Source of the DNA: Valencia hispanica
Taxonomy: Eukaryota > Chordata > Actinopteri > Cyprinodontiformes > Valenciidae
Length of the DNA stretch: 64,000 nt
Direction: 5' to 3'
Assembly: GCA_963556495.2 (NCBI GenBank)
Contig: OY747703.1
Location: forward strand, 58,601,296-58,665,295
Each line of letters begins with the position of its first letter. The first letter of the stretch is position 1. The translations under genes were made by a program, and so were the position numbers. Under the pieces are notes generated by a model, which saw only the letters and a list, made by a program, of their open reading frames with translations, made no database searches and was not told the DNA's origin. This document shows, one piece after another, positions 24,871-36,112 of the stretch.

Positions 24871-25228
24871 ACGGAGAATATTTGGTTAAGGCAACTCCTG
24901 ATGTGCATATCGATCACAGCCTCACTGATTTTGGATTTGTTCTGCGTTGTCGCCCGTCTCTGCTACCAATCTGGACTGTTTGGCCGACCATTGAAGCTGG
25001 ACAACGTGATCCTTCACTTTCCCACGGCAAAGCCAGATCATTGTAGTGGTAGGTGTAAAACTGCTTACCTTGCTACAGGAGCTCTCTACCTCTTCATCAC
25101 TCTCGGTTTCCTTCATATAGAAAACCCTTCTCCGTACTATGTAACAATCCCCAGTAGACTGACTCCTTTCTCTTCCTCTCTGTTAATACTCCAAGGATTA
25201 CAGTTAATCAAGGTCTGAGTCTCCGAAG
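24871..25228. other. No recognisable gene
   Basis: Overlapping short ORFs on both strands. No family similarity is seen. Confidence 0.4.
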
Positions 25229-25430
25229 AGGGAAGCCTGGGAAACCCCTCTGCGGGGGAAACCATTACTTCCTGGTTGCCTTACCGGTCACTCACCATCA
25301 TCTCTTTCGCAGAGTTTGACCTGAGTGCCGCTACCAAGAAGCCTGCCAGTTCCTGATTGCACATTTGTATAATTATTGTCAATAAAGTCTGTTTAACCTT
25401 TACTGGGATGTGGTTTCCATTTTGGATCCA
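25229..25430 (+). repeat. Possible retroelement 3' end
   Basis: The part cctgccagttcctgattgca...attgtcaataaagtctgttt and aacctttactgggatgtggt has an AATAAA signal and a layout like the end of fish LTR elements. No matching partner LTR was seen, so the call is weak. Confidence 0.3.
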
Positions 25431-25611
25431 GAACATACTAAATTTATTCATCAGAAAGCCTTAAAATACCCTAAATCTCATTCAGTTTTTATACAAGATG
25501 GTTTAAAGAGATGATAATGTCGCGCATCAGGTATGAATAAATGAATACAGCCCAATCTTATTAAGTAGATATACCCACTATCATATTTCATAAATACAAA
25601 CAAGCACTTAC

Positions 25612-25794
25612 TCTCACTCAAGCGGTTTCTGAGTGCTATAAAGCATGTGGACATTTTTCCAAACACCATGTGATAACGCTCCTCTCGCTCCGGCACAGAC
25701 AGCCGAACTTTGTTGTAGTCTAATGGGCTCTGATAGCCAGATGACAGCTTGAAAAGCCGGGACACGAGGAACCAGGGCCGATCAAAGCAGCATC
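25612..25794 (-). other. Coding-like segment of unknown identity
   Basis: The minus strand is open across 183 bp and encodes CCFDRPWFLVSRLFKLSSGY followed by QSPLDYNKVRLSVPEREERY and HMVFGKMSTCFIALRNRLSE. The composition looks like a real folded protein, with mixed residues and varied codons. A donor-like AGA|GTAAGT follows at 25611-25606. A possible acceptor, ataaccag, precedes it but has a weak pyrimidine tract. With these borders the exon would be symmetric (phase 1/1). I do not recognise the family. It is not a SorCS exon. It could be an exon of a nested gene, a domesticated or dead transposon exon, or chance. Confidence 0.35.
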
Positions 25795-26599
25795 CTGGTT
25801 ATACATGGTAATTCACTCAGTAATGACAGTGCTGAGGTAAATGTGTTGAGACATCAGCAGATGTGGTAGAGACTGCATCTCCAGATGTCTTCATCTATCC
25901 CCGGTGTGACTTTTCAAGGATGACAACATACACAGATGGGCTCTGCCAAAAAGATGGAGGGAGTTGATTTTTCTAAGGTAAGAATTCCTGCTTCATACAG
26001 CTCATGGAGGCACGTTGTGGAGGATCCCAGATCGAGTCTGGGCCGGACCCAAAGGTTAACCAGAGCCTAGAACACTGATTTTCACAAAGTTTTATTTCAA
26101 TGTCGCATAATATTATTGATGTACCTGTAAATTAAATGGTTTCTAATGAGCGAAATGGCTCTGGTTCAGGTAACATCGAGCAGTAGATTATAGTTGATCC
26201 CAGAGTTTGCTACTTTAAATCACTGTGTTTCTGTTACGGTATCTCTGGCACTTCAATTATTAGTTTTTATATTTTTGGTAGAGGTAACATAAACGTGACA
26301 CTGCCAATCAGAGAAAGAAGTACACTGAGAGAAAAGAGAGCCTTCAGAGCTCTGACAAACACTTGTAATAGGGAAGAACTGGATAAAGAAAGATTTCAGT
26401 TCTTTGACTTCTGTGGACAACATCCTTTATTCTCTCAATAGAGAATAGAGGAATAAATAGAGGGGGGGCAAAAATGTTATAATATTTTAAAGCTTTAATT
26501 GTGATAACCCTTAAAAAAAGAGATTTCATCGCAACCTTATTGGCTATAGATCTGAATCATCCTAAATGTATCTGAAAATAACACTCATGATTAAGCTGA

Positions 26600-26846
26600 T
26601 CCACTGCTCCATTACATAGTGGATCAGTGTGTGTGTGTGTAGGCGTTATACTATAAATAGGTGTGTTTGTGTTGAGTCACCTCTTGTTTTGTGTTTTGTG
26701 TTTGCTTCTTGCTTTATTGCAATTTTACTTTATATGCTTCGTCTGTGTTTTACTGCTATTTTTATTTTACCTCTAATCAAGTAAAGCACCTTGAATCACC
26801 TTGTTGTTGAAAGTGTGCTATACAAATAAAATGGCCTTGCCTTGCC
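26600..26846 (+). repeat. L2/CR1-like LINE 3' tail
   Basis: It ends gtaaagcaccttgaatcacc, then ttgttgttgaaagtgtgcta, tacaaataaaatgg and a short (ccttg)n tail. This is a typical terminus of fish L2/CR1 LINEs. No coding part is attached. Confidence 0.6.
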
Positions 26847-27130
26847 CTCCTGCCCCCCCCATGCTCACACCAATACACCAGGCCAGACACTACCCCCCCC
26901 GGAGATCCCCAATGACACCGTGGGGCAGCTAAGCACTGAACCTAGCAGACCAGGACCCAGAGACCCACCTGAACTAGCTGGGATCCCAGAACCATGCAGG
27001 CCCCAGAAAGTGCACCCATGCCCCCCCACACCCACAGTCCACAGAGCCCCAGCCACCACAGCCTCTGGCCCACCCACCGGGCACACAGGTAGTCACCCTG
27101 CTGGGACGCAGACAAGGCCCAAGGCACAAT
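26847..27130. repeat. GC-rich Pro/Ala-coding repeat block
   Basis: A C-rich block directly after the LINE tail, with runs of cccccc. It gives a low-complexity Pro/Thr ORF on plus and a Gly/Val/Trp ORF on minus. A block of similar character lies at 58270-58510. It is probably a repeat rather than a gene. Confidence 0.4.
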
Positions 27131-27262
27131 GTTTATCCATTCATCTATCTTAAGTTTTTTTTTTTAACAAAAGGTCTTAACTGTTTTCATCCAAATTGCT
27201 GTATGTGAGACTGGCTTCTATACACAACCCTGGAAGACGGGAGTTTCACACCTGTACTCTAG

Positions 27263-28058
27263 AGCAGTGGTGCCCCACCTTTCTATTGCCACGGACCGGT
27301 TTAATACCAAGACAATAATCTCATGGACCGGTGGATAAATGCAACAAAATAAAAAAAAAAGTCCACCAGCATAAAAAACAGGGTTATTTTTAAATATAAT
27401 AATAAATGTAAATCCAATGTGTGGTGGGAACTTTATTAGCAGCATATGAGTAACATCCTCTCTGCCCCCTAATGCTCTCTGGTCGCTATGGTAATGTAAC
27501 AATATGCCTTTAAAATAAAACATACCACAAAATCAAATATAAAGTGCCTTAAAAATACAACTGACCACAACACTGAATCAGGGGCGGTTTCTTTGTTATG
27601 GGAGAGTCCCGTCTGGGGCAGTGTTAAAGGTTTCATCGTCTCATTAGAATGCTGGTTGCCAGATATTAAGCAGAGCGAGGATTTGGTAAAATGGAAATTG
27701 CCTGCATGATAAATCCATATTTTAAGTATGACTCCCGGTATTGTCTGCTAAAATGTAGCTTTCTTTTTCCTGGAAGTTGAAGGCTCTTCTTCTGTCTCTT
27801 CACTGGACCTTTTTCGTTTCGTAAAGAAACTTGTCAGAGATCTCCGTTTTGCTAGCTTGTGGGTTTGTTTTTTTGCGGTGACGTATCACGTGACCAAGGC
27901 AAGCGTCTTGACATTTGTCTAGAGAATCCAGTCGTTTTTCAAAATAAAACTTTGTTTAGACTTGATAATAAATAAAACAGAAATACTGTAAATTATTTAT
28001 TCTCTTTGCGGTCTGCAGCTCGGTACCGGTCCAGGGACCAGGGTTTGGGGACCTGAAG
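27263..28058. mobile_element. hAT-like non-autonomous transposon
   Basis: The left end cagtggtgccccacc...gccacggaccggttt and the reversed right end caggtccccaaaccctggtc...ggaccggtacc are inverted counterparts. They match the CAGTGGTTCCCAACC type ends of vertebrate hAT (Charlie-like) elements. The interior of about 790 bp has no transposase. An exact 8-bp target duplication was not found at these borders. Confidence 0.65.
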
Positions 28059-28640
28059 AAGCGACACCTAGGGGCCACTTGTGAGATGACAGTAACAAAG
28101 CTTTTTGTAAAAGCTGTTGAATGAAGTCAATGAAATTAGACAAATGACCAAACCAATTTAGCTTCATCGAATTTTATTACATGCGTTTCTGTTGTAAATG
28201 TTTAATTAAATTTGATACTTCCGGTCTACTTTTACTTTTGTCTCATTTATGCCTGTGTAAAAAGTAATCTGTATAATCCCTCTTCTGTTCAGTCCATATT
28301 GTCCGCTACCAGTGTTTTCTTTCTGCTTTTTTTTTAATAAAATGCGACAGAAAAGAGTCTCCTAACTCAGACCTATTATCTGACAAGTGAAAGCAGAAAA
28401 AAAAGCCTCCGGTCGATAACTTCAGTCACCTTCTCAGTCAGACAGCGTTAGCTCATTGCACGTCTCGTGTTCCCTGCAGCAGGTCGGTAAACCAGGTAGA
28501 ACACAAACCGTCGTGTCAGGTGATGCAGAGCTAAACAGAACTCTGACATTGACTCTCTGCAGCCTGCAGGGTGTATCTGTTGCAGCCACGTGTCTTTGTT
28601 TCACCTTCCGATCAACAGAGATCATCTTTAAAGGATGAAG
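28059..28640. other. No recognisable gene
   Basis: Unclassified sequence. Short ORFs at 28434-28638 overlap on opposite strands and look accidental. Confidence 0.4.
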
Positions 28641-28880
28641 GCTTCATTATGGATCACAGAGTGTACCCGGACTTTCCAATTAAAATTAATTGTGTTAATT
28701 TGCGGCACTAATGTGGCATTATTCACTTCCACCATGCCGCCGTGCTCACTCAACTATTAGTCACACATTGAAATGAGAATGTTGAATGCTGTATGTTGGA
28801 TTAATTAACATCGGTGTTTCATGGATTTAATTATAAGTAGCTAGAAAGAAAATTAAAGTGGGTCTATTATCCTCATCTGA
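28640..28880. promoter_or_regulatory. Candidate conserved non-coding element
   Basis: Repeat-free block with ccaattaaaattaattgtgt, ggcactaatgtggcattatt, ttggattaattaacatc and ggatttaattataagtagct, that is, clustered TAAT homeodomain cores. This resembles developmental enhancers. No alignment was possible. Confidence 0.3.
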
Positions 28881-29254
28881 AGCCTTGTGTTGTTATACTC
28901 TCAATCAATTAGAGACTAACATAAATCAAAAATAAAAGAAACTATTCATCTAATGCTTTTACTCTCCATTTTTATTCCTCAGTCTCTGTTAAGAGACACT
29001 AAACTGACACTATTTAAATTATTTTGTCAACAAATGTAGTACCTAATGGCACTGCTGGTAAATTGGATACTGGAGTCCATTAAATGCCTAAAACCACTCA
29101 AGCTGAACAAAAAGTTGTTCTTGCAGAGGCTGTAAAAGTTGTAGTAATGGTCACATGTTAACAGTCCTTCATTATTGCCATTAACTAATTAGCGTTGTGT
29201 TATTAGTGTGATGTCCTTTGTTTATTCAGCACCATTTATTATGCAGATTAAAAT

Positions 29255-29484
29255 ATACCTCAGAATAAGGGGCACAATAAAAAGGGGAAAGCAAAGTAGC
29301 CATCAGAAGATGGATCAACTTTGGTCAGCAATAATATTAGGGCTCTGATGGTTAAACAATAAACAGTTTGTACTAAGAAGGGCAACATGTGCCAGGAAAA
29401 TATCCCCCACACCGTTACGGCACCACCAGGAGCCTGGATTGTTAAAGCAAGGCAGGGTTGATCATGCTTAAGTATAAGGCCATG
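29255..29484. repeat. Dispersed fish repeat fragment
   Basis: The stretch gggcaacatgtgccaggaaa, atatcccccacaccgttacg and gcaccaccaggagcctgg recalls a common fish DNA-transposon repeat. It directly abuts the left end of the next Tc1 element. Confidence 0.4.
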
Positions 29485-29486
29485 TA

Positions 29487-31013
29487 GAGTTGTGGCCAAA
29501 AGTTTTGAGAATGACACAAATATTAGTTTTCACAAAGTTTGCTGCAAAACTACTTTTAGATCTTTGTTTCAGTTGTTTCTGTGATGTACTGAAATATAAT
29601 TACAAGCACTTTATACGTTTCAAAGGCTTTTATTGACAATTACATGACATTTATGCAAAGAGTAAGTATTTGCTGTGTTGGCCCTTCTTTTTCAGAACCT
29701 CTGCATTTCGACTGGGCATGCTCTCAATCAACTTCTAGGCCAAATCCTGACTGATAGGAACCCATTCTTTCATAATCACTTCTTGGACTTTGTCAGAATT
29801 AGTGGGTTTTTGTTTGTCCACCCGCCTCTTGAGGACTGACCACAAGTTCTCAATGGGATTAAGATCTGGGGAGTTTCCAGGCCATGGACCCAAAAGTTCA
29901 ACGTTTTGGTCCCCGAGCCACTTAGTTATCACTTTTGCCTTATGGCCCGGTGCTCCATCGTGCTGGAAAATGCATTGTTCTTCACCAAACTGTTGTTGGA
30001 TTGTTGGAAGAAGTTGCTGTTGGAGGGTGTTTTGGTACCGTTCTTTATTCATGACTGTGTTTTTGGGCAAAATTGTAAGTGAGCCCACTCCCTTGGATGA
30101 GAAGCAACCCCACACATGAATGGTCTCAGGATGCTTTACTGTTGGCATGACACAGGACTGATGGTAGCGCTCACCTTTTCTTCTCCGGACAAGCCTTTTT
30201 CCAGATGCCCCAAACAATCGGAAAGAGGCTTCATGGGAGAATCTGACTTTGCCCCAGTCCTCAGCAGTCCATTCACAAGACTTTCTGCAGAAGATCAATC
30301 TGTCCCTGATGTGTTTTTTTTGAGAGTAGTGGCTTCTTTGCTGCCCTTCTTGACACCAGGCCATCTTCCAAAAGTTTTCGCCTCACTGTGCGTGCAGATC
30401 CGCTCACACCTGCCTGCTGCCATTCCTGAGCAAGCTCTGCACAGGTGGCACTTCGATCCCACAGCAGAATCGTCTTTAGGAGACGATCCTGGCGCTTGCT
30501 GGATTTTCTTGGACGCCCTGAAACCTTCTTAACAAGAATTGAACCTCTTTCCTTGAAGTTCTTGATAATCCTATAAATTGTTGATTTAGGTGCAATTTTA
30601 GTCGCCACAATATCCTTGCCTGTGAAGCCATTTTTAAGCAACACAATGATGGCTGCACGCGTTTCTTTGCAGGTCACCATGGTTAACAATGGAAGAACAA
30701 TGATTTCAAGCATCACACTTCTTTAACATGTCAAGTCTGCCATTCTAACCCAATCAGCCTGACATAATGATCTCCAGCCTTGTGCTCGTCAACGTTCTCA
30801 CCTGAGTTAACGAGACGATTACTGAAATGATCTCAGCAGGTCCTTTAATGACAGCAATGAAATGCAGTGGAATTTTCATGGCAAAGAAGGACTATGCAAT
30901 TCATCTGATCACCGTTCCTAACATTCTGGAGTATATGCACATTGCTATTATAAAAACTTAAGCAGCAACTTTTCCAATATTTATGTAATTCTCAAAACTT
31001 TTGGCCACGACTG
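29487..31013 (-). mobile_element. Full-length Tc1-like transposon
   Basis: Both ends are present. Left: gagttgtggccaaaagtttt then gagaatgacacaaatatta. Right, reversed: cagtcgtggccaaaagtttt then gagaattacataaatatt. TA lies at 29485-29486 and at 31014-31015, the expected target duplication. The length of 1,527 bp is normal for Tc1 elements. It encodes one transposase on the minus strand (listed separately). This is the best-preserved DNA transposon in the window. Confidence 0.92.
29651..30680 (-). pseudogene. Tc1-like transposase, inactivated
   Basis: The enzyme would bind the inverted ends and cut and paste the element. The likely start is the ATG at 30680 (MVTCKETRAAI). The N-terminal region has two helix-turn-helix DNA-binding parts (IVLLKNGFTGKDIVATKIAP, and a basic stretch with GRPRK). 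The C-terminal DDE domain shows CIFQHDGAPGHKA and PGNSPDLNPIENLW. Three lesions are visible. A frameshift lies near 30311-30320 in a run of eight T. The first catalytic motif reads FSHEASF, with His where Asp is expected. An in-frame TAG at 29737-29735 replaces a Gln-like codon about 28 codons before the natural stop. About 340 codons remain in total, the usual Tc1 length. Confidence 0.9.
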
Positions 31014-31015
31014 TA

Positions 31016-32257
31016 CACACATAGGCGGTGTTTTTTTAAACGAATATCCTCACCACCTTGTTTAAAAACAAAAAAACATCTCCATCCACACCTAACTGCA
31101 TGAGTGCATTGTTAAGCACATTCATAGACATGCCAAACCTATAGGGGGCAGTAGTTCCCCAAATCCTATCCACTCAGGTTAACTTTCTACCTATCAGAGC
31201 AGTAATGGAGCTTGTAAAAACAAGCAAGCACAAAGCGCTTGGACAATCAATAATACCAACACAGCTGGGAGGGCATAAATGCTGTTTCTGAGTGGAAACG
31301 TGATGTCAGAGCATTAAGCACAACGCCTAAAACTGAGAAAAAAAAGCACATTTTCACTTTGGCCAGAGTTTTTGGAAAGATTCGTTTTCGCTGCCCTAAA
31401 TCTGCGTTTTCCTGTGGATGACAGGCTAAATCATAGAAAATGTCTTTGTTTTGTGAGATACCCGGCGACTTGTGGACAAGGCTTAAATCTGCTGTCTTCT
31501 GTTTATTCAACTTGTGTGTTTATAACCCAACAAAATCTATATTTTGCCCAAAACATAACAAAATTTGGTCGGCTTCTTGGCAGATTGTCTTTCTAAATAA
31601 AAAATTCCAGGCATAATTTATTTTTACCGTCTATTTTCAAAAGGATAATAACATATTCAATGGTATTTAATTTTCAATCATTTTAATTCATATTCAACCT
31701 GAACAGAAAATCCCCATAATAATAAACAATAGGATGGTGGCCCTAGTAACTACATATAAACATAAAACACAATTAAACACAATTAAATTAAACGATTGCA
31801 CTAAAGGAACATGGGGCAGGATTTGTCAATAAAATAAACATGCATGTCCAGTTTTTTAATGCTGTTGGGTGATGAAGCGTTATAAACCAAAAAGAATGAG
31901 CCCACGCAAATATCATTATATTTTCTTTAACTGGCTGTGTGCTGCAAAATGTGCTGCAGTTCGGGGCCCGAATTTCCCGCGCTGTCCGACCGGTGTGACG
32001 TCAATTGACACTGCGTGTGCGTTTTTGACAGCTTTAAAAGAGGAAGAAAAATGGTCGCAGACCTCTTTCTTCTGCAACTGGGAAATGACCAAGGACGACT
32101 CACAGCCTACTAAGAAAAAGAAGTACGTCACTGTGAAGAGGTATGTTTTTTTGTGAAGCGCTCCCGTGCGGCTGGCTGCAGTTACTTGCAGCGCCGGCCG
32201 CATCCCTCGTGAGTTTTGTTTCTTCATTCTGCCCCATGCTCCTTTAAAATGCGCTGA
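31016..32257. other. No confident gene
   Basis: At 32076-32141 the plus strand reads MTKDDSQPTKKKKYVTVKR and runs into a donor-like gaggtatgt, within a CpG-richer patch (31960-32220). This could be a transposon exon or chance. Nothing else is recognised. Confidence 0.35.
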
Positions 32258-32500
32258 GTTCACCTGCTGTGGCCTGAACACAGAGTCTCACACGTTCCTC
32301 CCCGTACACATGGACCTGAACTGCGAACCAGTTTGTGCATAAAGGAATGTCTCTCTCTGCCTGCTGCAGAGTCTATTGTCATGAGGATTTGGACTTTAGC
32401 CTCATACAGACAGCTTCTGGAATTACAATCACAACCACTTCAGCCACGATTTAAAATAGGGAAACATTTCTTTAATTGAAATGATCAGAACGACGCTTTG
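32258..32500. repeat. Dispersed repeat R, partial copy
   Basis: It starts ttcacctgctgtggcctgaa and ends with gatttaaaatagggaaacat and ttctttaattgaaatgatca, matching 41139-41240. It is interrupted by the TIR element that begins at 32501. Confidence 0.55.
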
Positions 32501-33777
32501 AGGCTATGTTCACACTGCAGGCAGAAGCGTATCAAATCCAACTTTTTTGCACATATGCGACCCATATCTGTTTTTTATGACACTCTGGACAGCACAAATC
32601 CGATTTTTTTCTCTTTTAAATCTGACCCAGGTCACTTTTACATGTTACTAAACCTGAAACATATCCAGTGTCTCTGAAAGCGACTTTAGTCTGAACGGTC
32701 ATGTCGCATTAAATCTGTCCTGTACGTCACTGACACGAGACAGGCATCGAACGCTCAAACAAGCATGGTGGATAACAGAGTCAGAGCTCTGAAGGCTCTC
32801 TTTTCTCTCACTGTCCTTCTTTCTCTGATTACTTTGTCAGCATTTTGTCGTTTCAGGATGTGCATTAATTGGCAAACTGCTGCACAAACACTAACATCTG
32901 TAGCTGCCATTTTTACTTCCGTAAAAAGAGCGCGTTGTGGGTGACGTCTGGTCTTCTTTAGGGTCGTGAGCCGTTCACACTGGAGCGTGTTTTCTGTCGC
33001 ATTTCAGTTACTGTGAACAGCCAAACAAAACAAAAATCACATTTCAAGGTCTCGTTCGCTGACAAACCGTGTAATTTTTTTTCACCCTAGTTGCATTAGC
33101 ATGTTGCACGTGAACATTTTCTCCAACCCCCATTAGCCACAGAAAGAAAATAAACAGGAAAACGAGCGAGTCAGAGAAAGTCCCTTCTACGTCACAGGGA
33201 AAAATAATATTCATGGTCTTGCCTACCTGATTTTGCAGCCTGGAGAGAGCAGAGCACGTCTCTGCTAGTAGAAGCTAGACGCTGAAGCTAACTGTTAGCA
33301 ACTAAGCTAACTGTTAACAACTCCACAACATGGCAGAACAGGGTCGGGCTTGGTTTATTTGTGGAAATAGCACATCGGCGTTACATTTATTTTTACCAAA
33401 GAAAGAGGAGCAGAAGAGGAAACTGTTGGAATTTGTCTTGAACCATCGCCAGCAAAGTAAGTTAAGTTAATTATTTGTTTGAAGGCAGCATAAGAGTCGC
33501 ATAGCTGTTAGCCAATCAGAGGCGATACGTTTACATATTGTGAATAATAATGAGTTAGTCTCGTTATCCTGACATGTCCCCCCACCCACCCACTCATCTG
33601 ACAAACTGCAACCTCTTGAAACAGGAGCTCCAGTTTATTCCACGTAAAGCGAGTCACAAGACATCCATTCCTACTGGAGACCACAGCTAATTTATTTAAA
33701 AAACAAGCGAATGAGACCTTTCTTTAAAAAAATAAAATCGGAACTGAGCTTTAAGACCTGCAGTGTGAACGTAGCCT
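32501..33777. mobile_element. TIR transposon (ggctatgttcacactgcag family)
   Basis: The left end and the reversed right end agree at 20 of 21 bases (aggctatgttcacactgcag versus aggctacgttcacactgcag, plus one g). The interior begins with the caaatcc...gcgacccatat type sequence found in many fish copies. It carries a second repeat with a short exon-like ORF (33064-33470). No transposase was recognised. TGA can be read at both borders as a possible short target duplication, but this is ambiguous. Confidence 0.85.
33064..33470 (+). repeat. Repeat with exon-like ORF, copy 1
   Basis: The first 300 bp match 47254-47512: aaaccgtgtaa, cacagaaagaaaataaacagg, gagcgagtcagagaaagt, ctacgtcaca, tagcaact, ccacaacatggc. 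From 33331 it encodes MAEQGRAWFICGNSTSALHL then FLPKKEEQKRKLLEFVLNHR, ending at a GTAAGT donor-like site near 33458. The order Cys, short basic stretch, FP-like turn and helix is reminiscent of a THAP-type zinc finger, but the first Cys of the expected pair is Trp here (Cys in the other copy). It may be the first exon of a transposase; this is inference. Confidence 0.5.
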
Positions 33778-35880
33778 GAAACACTGCCAATAATGCTAAT
33801 GGTTGTCTGCACCTTTCTGACTCTTTAGCTTCCAACAGGCATGTATAACCTGCCATCGACAGGTCCTCTAAGTCTACCAAATCTGTAAGGACTAACTCCA
33901 TATATATATAATGATGAAAGCATAACAACATGTAGAAAAACTTCTTAAACAGAGGCTTTTTAGAAAAGCCACCATCCATAGCTGTTAATCTTCTGAAGGC
34001 TGCATTCATTAACAACACCAACACACACTTAAAGGTACAACGCACACGTTCCAGCCAGCATGATGAACCCCGGCAGACAAGAAGAACCGAAACACTTTGT
34101 AAACTTCACCACTGAGCCAGATATGGAGTCATCAAAAGCATGGCATGAGTTAGACTTTTTCTAATGCAGCAGCATTTGTACAAGAAGCAGAAAGTTATTG
34201 ATCATAATGAATCTCAGCACGAATCTGACTCGTTAAAATATTTATTGTAATGTTGGGTCATTTTTGCATGCGGCGCGGGAAGTGTGTGGGTTTTTCTGAA
34301 AAGAGAAAGAAAAAAAACGCTCTGTAGGTTTTACTTTTGAACACAAAGCGTTTTGGTCTGCATCATGTCAGAGTGTGAGTAGGCAACAAAAAGTCAGGGG
34401 AAGAAAGCAGCTTGTCAAGCAACATACTGCATTTGTCAAAAAGTTTCATTGCTTTTTTTTTCCTTGCTCATTTAGTCAAGTTTCAGAGCCACTTCCAGCA
34501 CTCAGCGTCTCCATGTTTTATCAGACTTGGTCAATTAAGTTGACCGTCCGTCTCATGTGGCTCTCTCAGTCAAAGTGCTGGAGGCTCTTGAAAAGACCTT
34601 TTTCATCTTCACTTTCAGACACATTCCACTGGTTTACAGATTGCCCAGGATCCAATTTGTGCCTCAGAAATGTCCTGCACAATTCAGAACCAGATCAACG
34701 TGTGAGATGGGTAAAGGACCAGTGGCGTCCTTGAAACAGCTGCAAGAATCACTCTTGTCAATCTGAATTCCTACATTGGGGGAACGGGTTTCAGAGAAGG
34801 CAGATAACATAAACACCAAGGCTGGTAATTGAATCCTCACGCCTCAGAGTGAAACTCTGCAGCCAGAAAGCATGAGCTAAACTCCATCCTCCAAATCAAA
34901 GCATCTCTGTGTCATTTTAACTGCTTGCACTTACTTAATACGTTCCATGTGGTGTTAAAATGATGTTTTTCAGATATCTGCTCTGTGGATTTGCTTCACC
35001 TTGCAGCTCAGGCTCTAAGCCTTGCATCAATGGCTTCCTAATAGTATAGAGAGCTTCTCTAACCACATTACTTCCATCGCCATCATTCACATCAAAGTGT
35101 CAATCACAGCTGAGGGCAATGAGCTAGTAATACCACAGCAGAAAATCAGTGTGTGGATGTTTGTGAGGAGATACTAGTGCATCGCATGGACACACATCGA
35201 GTCATCTGCAACACCACAAGGCTACAGCTCGTCCTTACAGGCTGGGATAGCTGCTTTTATGAAAAATCCAAATAGCATGATTAGATTTGCAGAGAAAATT
35301 ATTTTCCTAAAGGTTTTTACAAAGCGCTGATGTTTAAAACATTTTTGCAGAAAATACCCGCACTGACTACAGTCATGCTCCAGAGGTTTTCATGGGGTCT
35401 TTTGTGTTTTTTTAGAAAAACATCCACATTTCAGACTGAATTAAATTAAGTGGTGTAGCAACCAGTAGTATAATAATGGCAACTAATTCTGGCCATTTTG
35501 AATGTAAAAAATATTGCGATAAGTGATAACATTAACTGTGTCAGAAGGCAGCTGATCCTGTAGATGGTACCTCAGGAAGAAAAGGCATGAATGAAGAAGA
35601 ATGGACTTTGAAGCTCAAGGACACACAATGGCAGAGACTCCTTCGTGGTAATCATTACCTTCCAAAGACAAAAGTAACCATTTACTCTTTTCCGATAAAA
35701 TATACAGATAATTTACAGATATAATATGCAGCAACTCTACTCTAAAAGCACTTCAAATAAAACCTCTTACCATTATTTCAACATATAATAGACTGAAACT
35801 GGTACTAGATATTATCAGGGTTAAAGGAAAGTTTACCTTAAAGTAACGTGTAAATCGAGGGTTATTAAGTTGTACTTAGT
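33778..35880. other. No recognisable gene
   Basis: Mostly unique intron sequence with a short (TA)n near 33901-33910. ORFs at 33692-34045 and 34375-34766 have no family features. Confidence 0.4.
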
Positions 35881-35888
35881 TTTTCTAT

Positions 35889-35914
35889 CCGTCCATCCAT
35901 CCATCCATCCATCC
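35889..35914. repeat. (CCAT)n tract abutting a LINE fragment
   Basis: Tandem ccatccatcc directly followed by reversed LINE coding sequence. Confidence 0.85.
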
Positions 35915-36112
35915 TAACCAGATGCCCGAGCCACCTCAACTGACTCCTCTCGATGTGGAGAAGCAGCGGCTCTACTCTGAGCCCCTCCGGATGACCGAGC
36001 TTCTCACCCTATCTCTAAGGGAGAGCCCAGACACTCTGCGGAGGAAACTCATTTCAGCCGATTGTATGTGTGACTACCCAGAGCTCGTGACCATCAGATG
36101 GATGGACTTTGT
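35915..36112 (-). pseudogene. I-type LINE C-terminal fragment, reversed
   Basis: Read on the minus strand it gives ELWVV, then GLRVEPLLLHIERSQLRWLG HLV with stops and frame breaks between, the region after the reverse transcriptase in the I/Nimb-like family. The same region on the plus strand is at 54090-54330 (LRVEPLLLHIERN). The fragment ends at the (CCAT)n tract. It is a short dead piece. Confidence 0.75.

Noticed and set aside
27263..28058. Exact 8-bp target duplication for the hAT-like element
   Set aside because: The flanking octamers ctctagag and aagaagcg do not match, so the exact borders or the flanks have changed.
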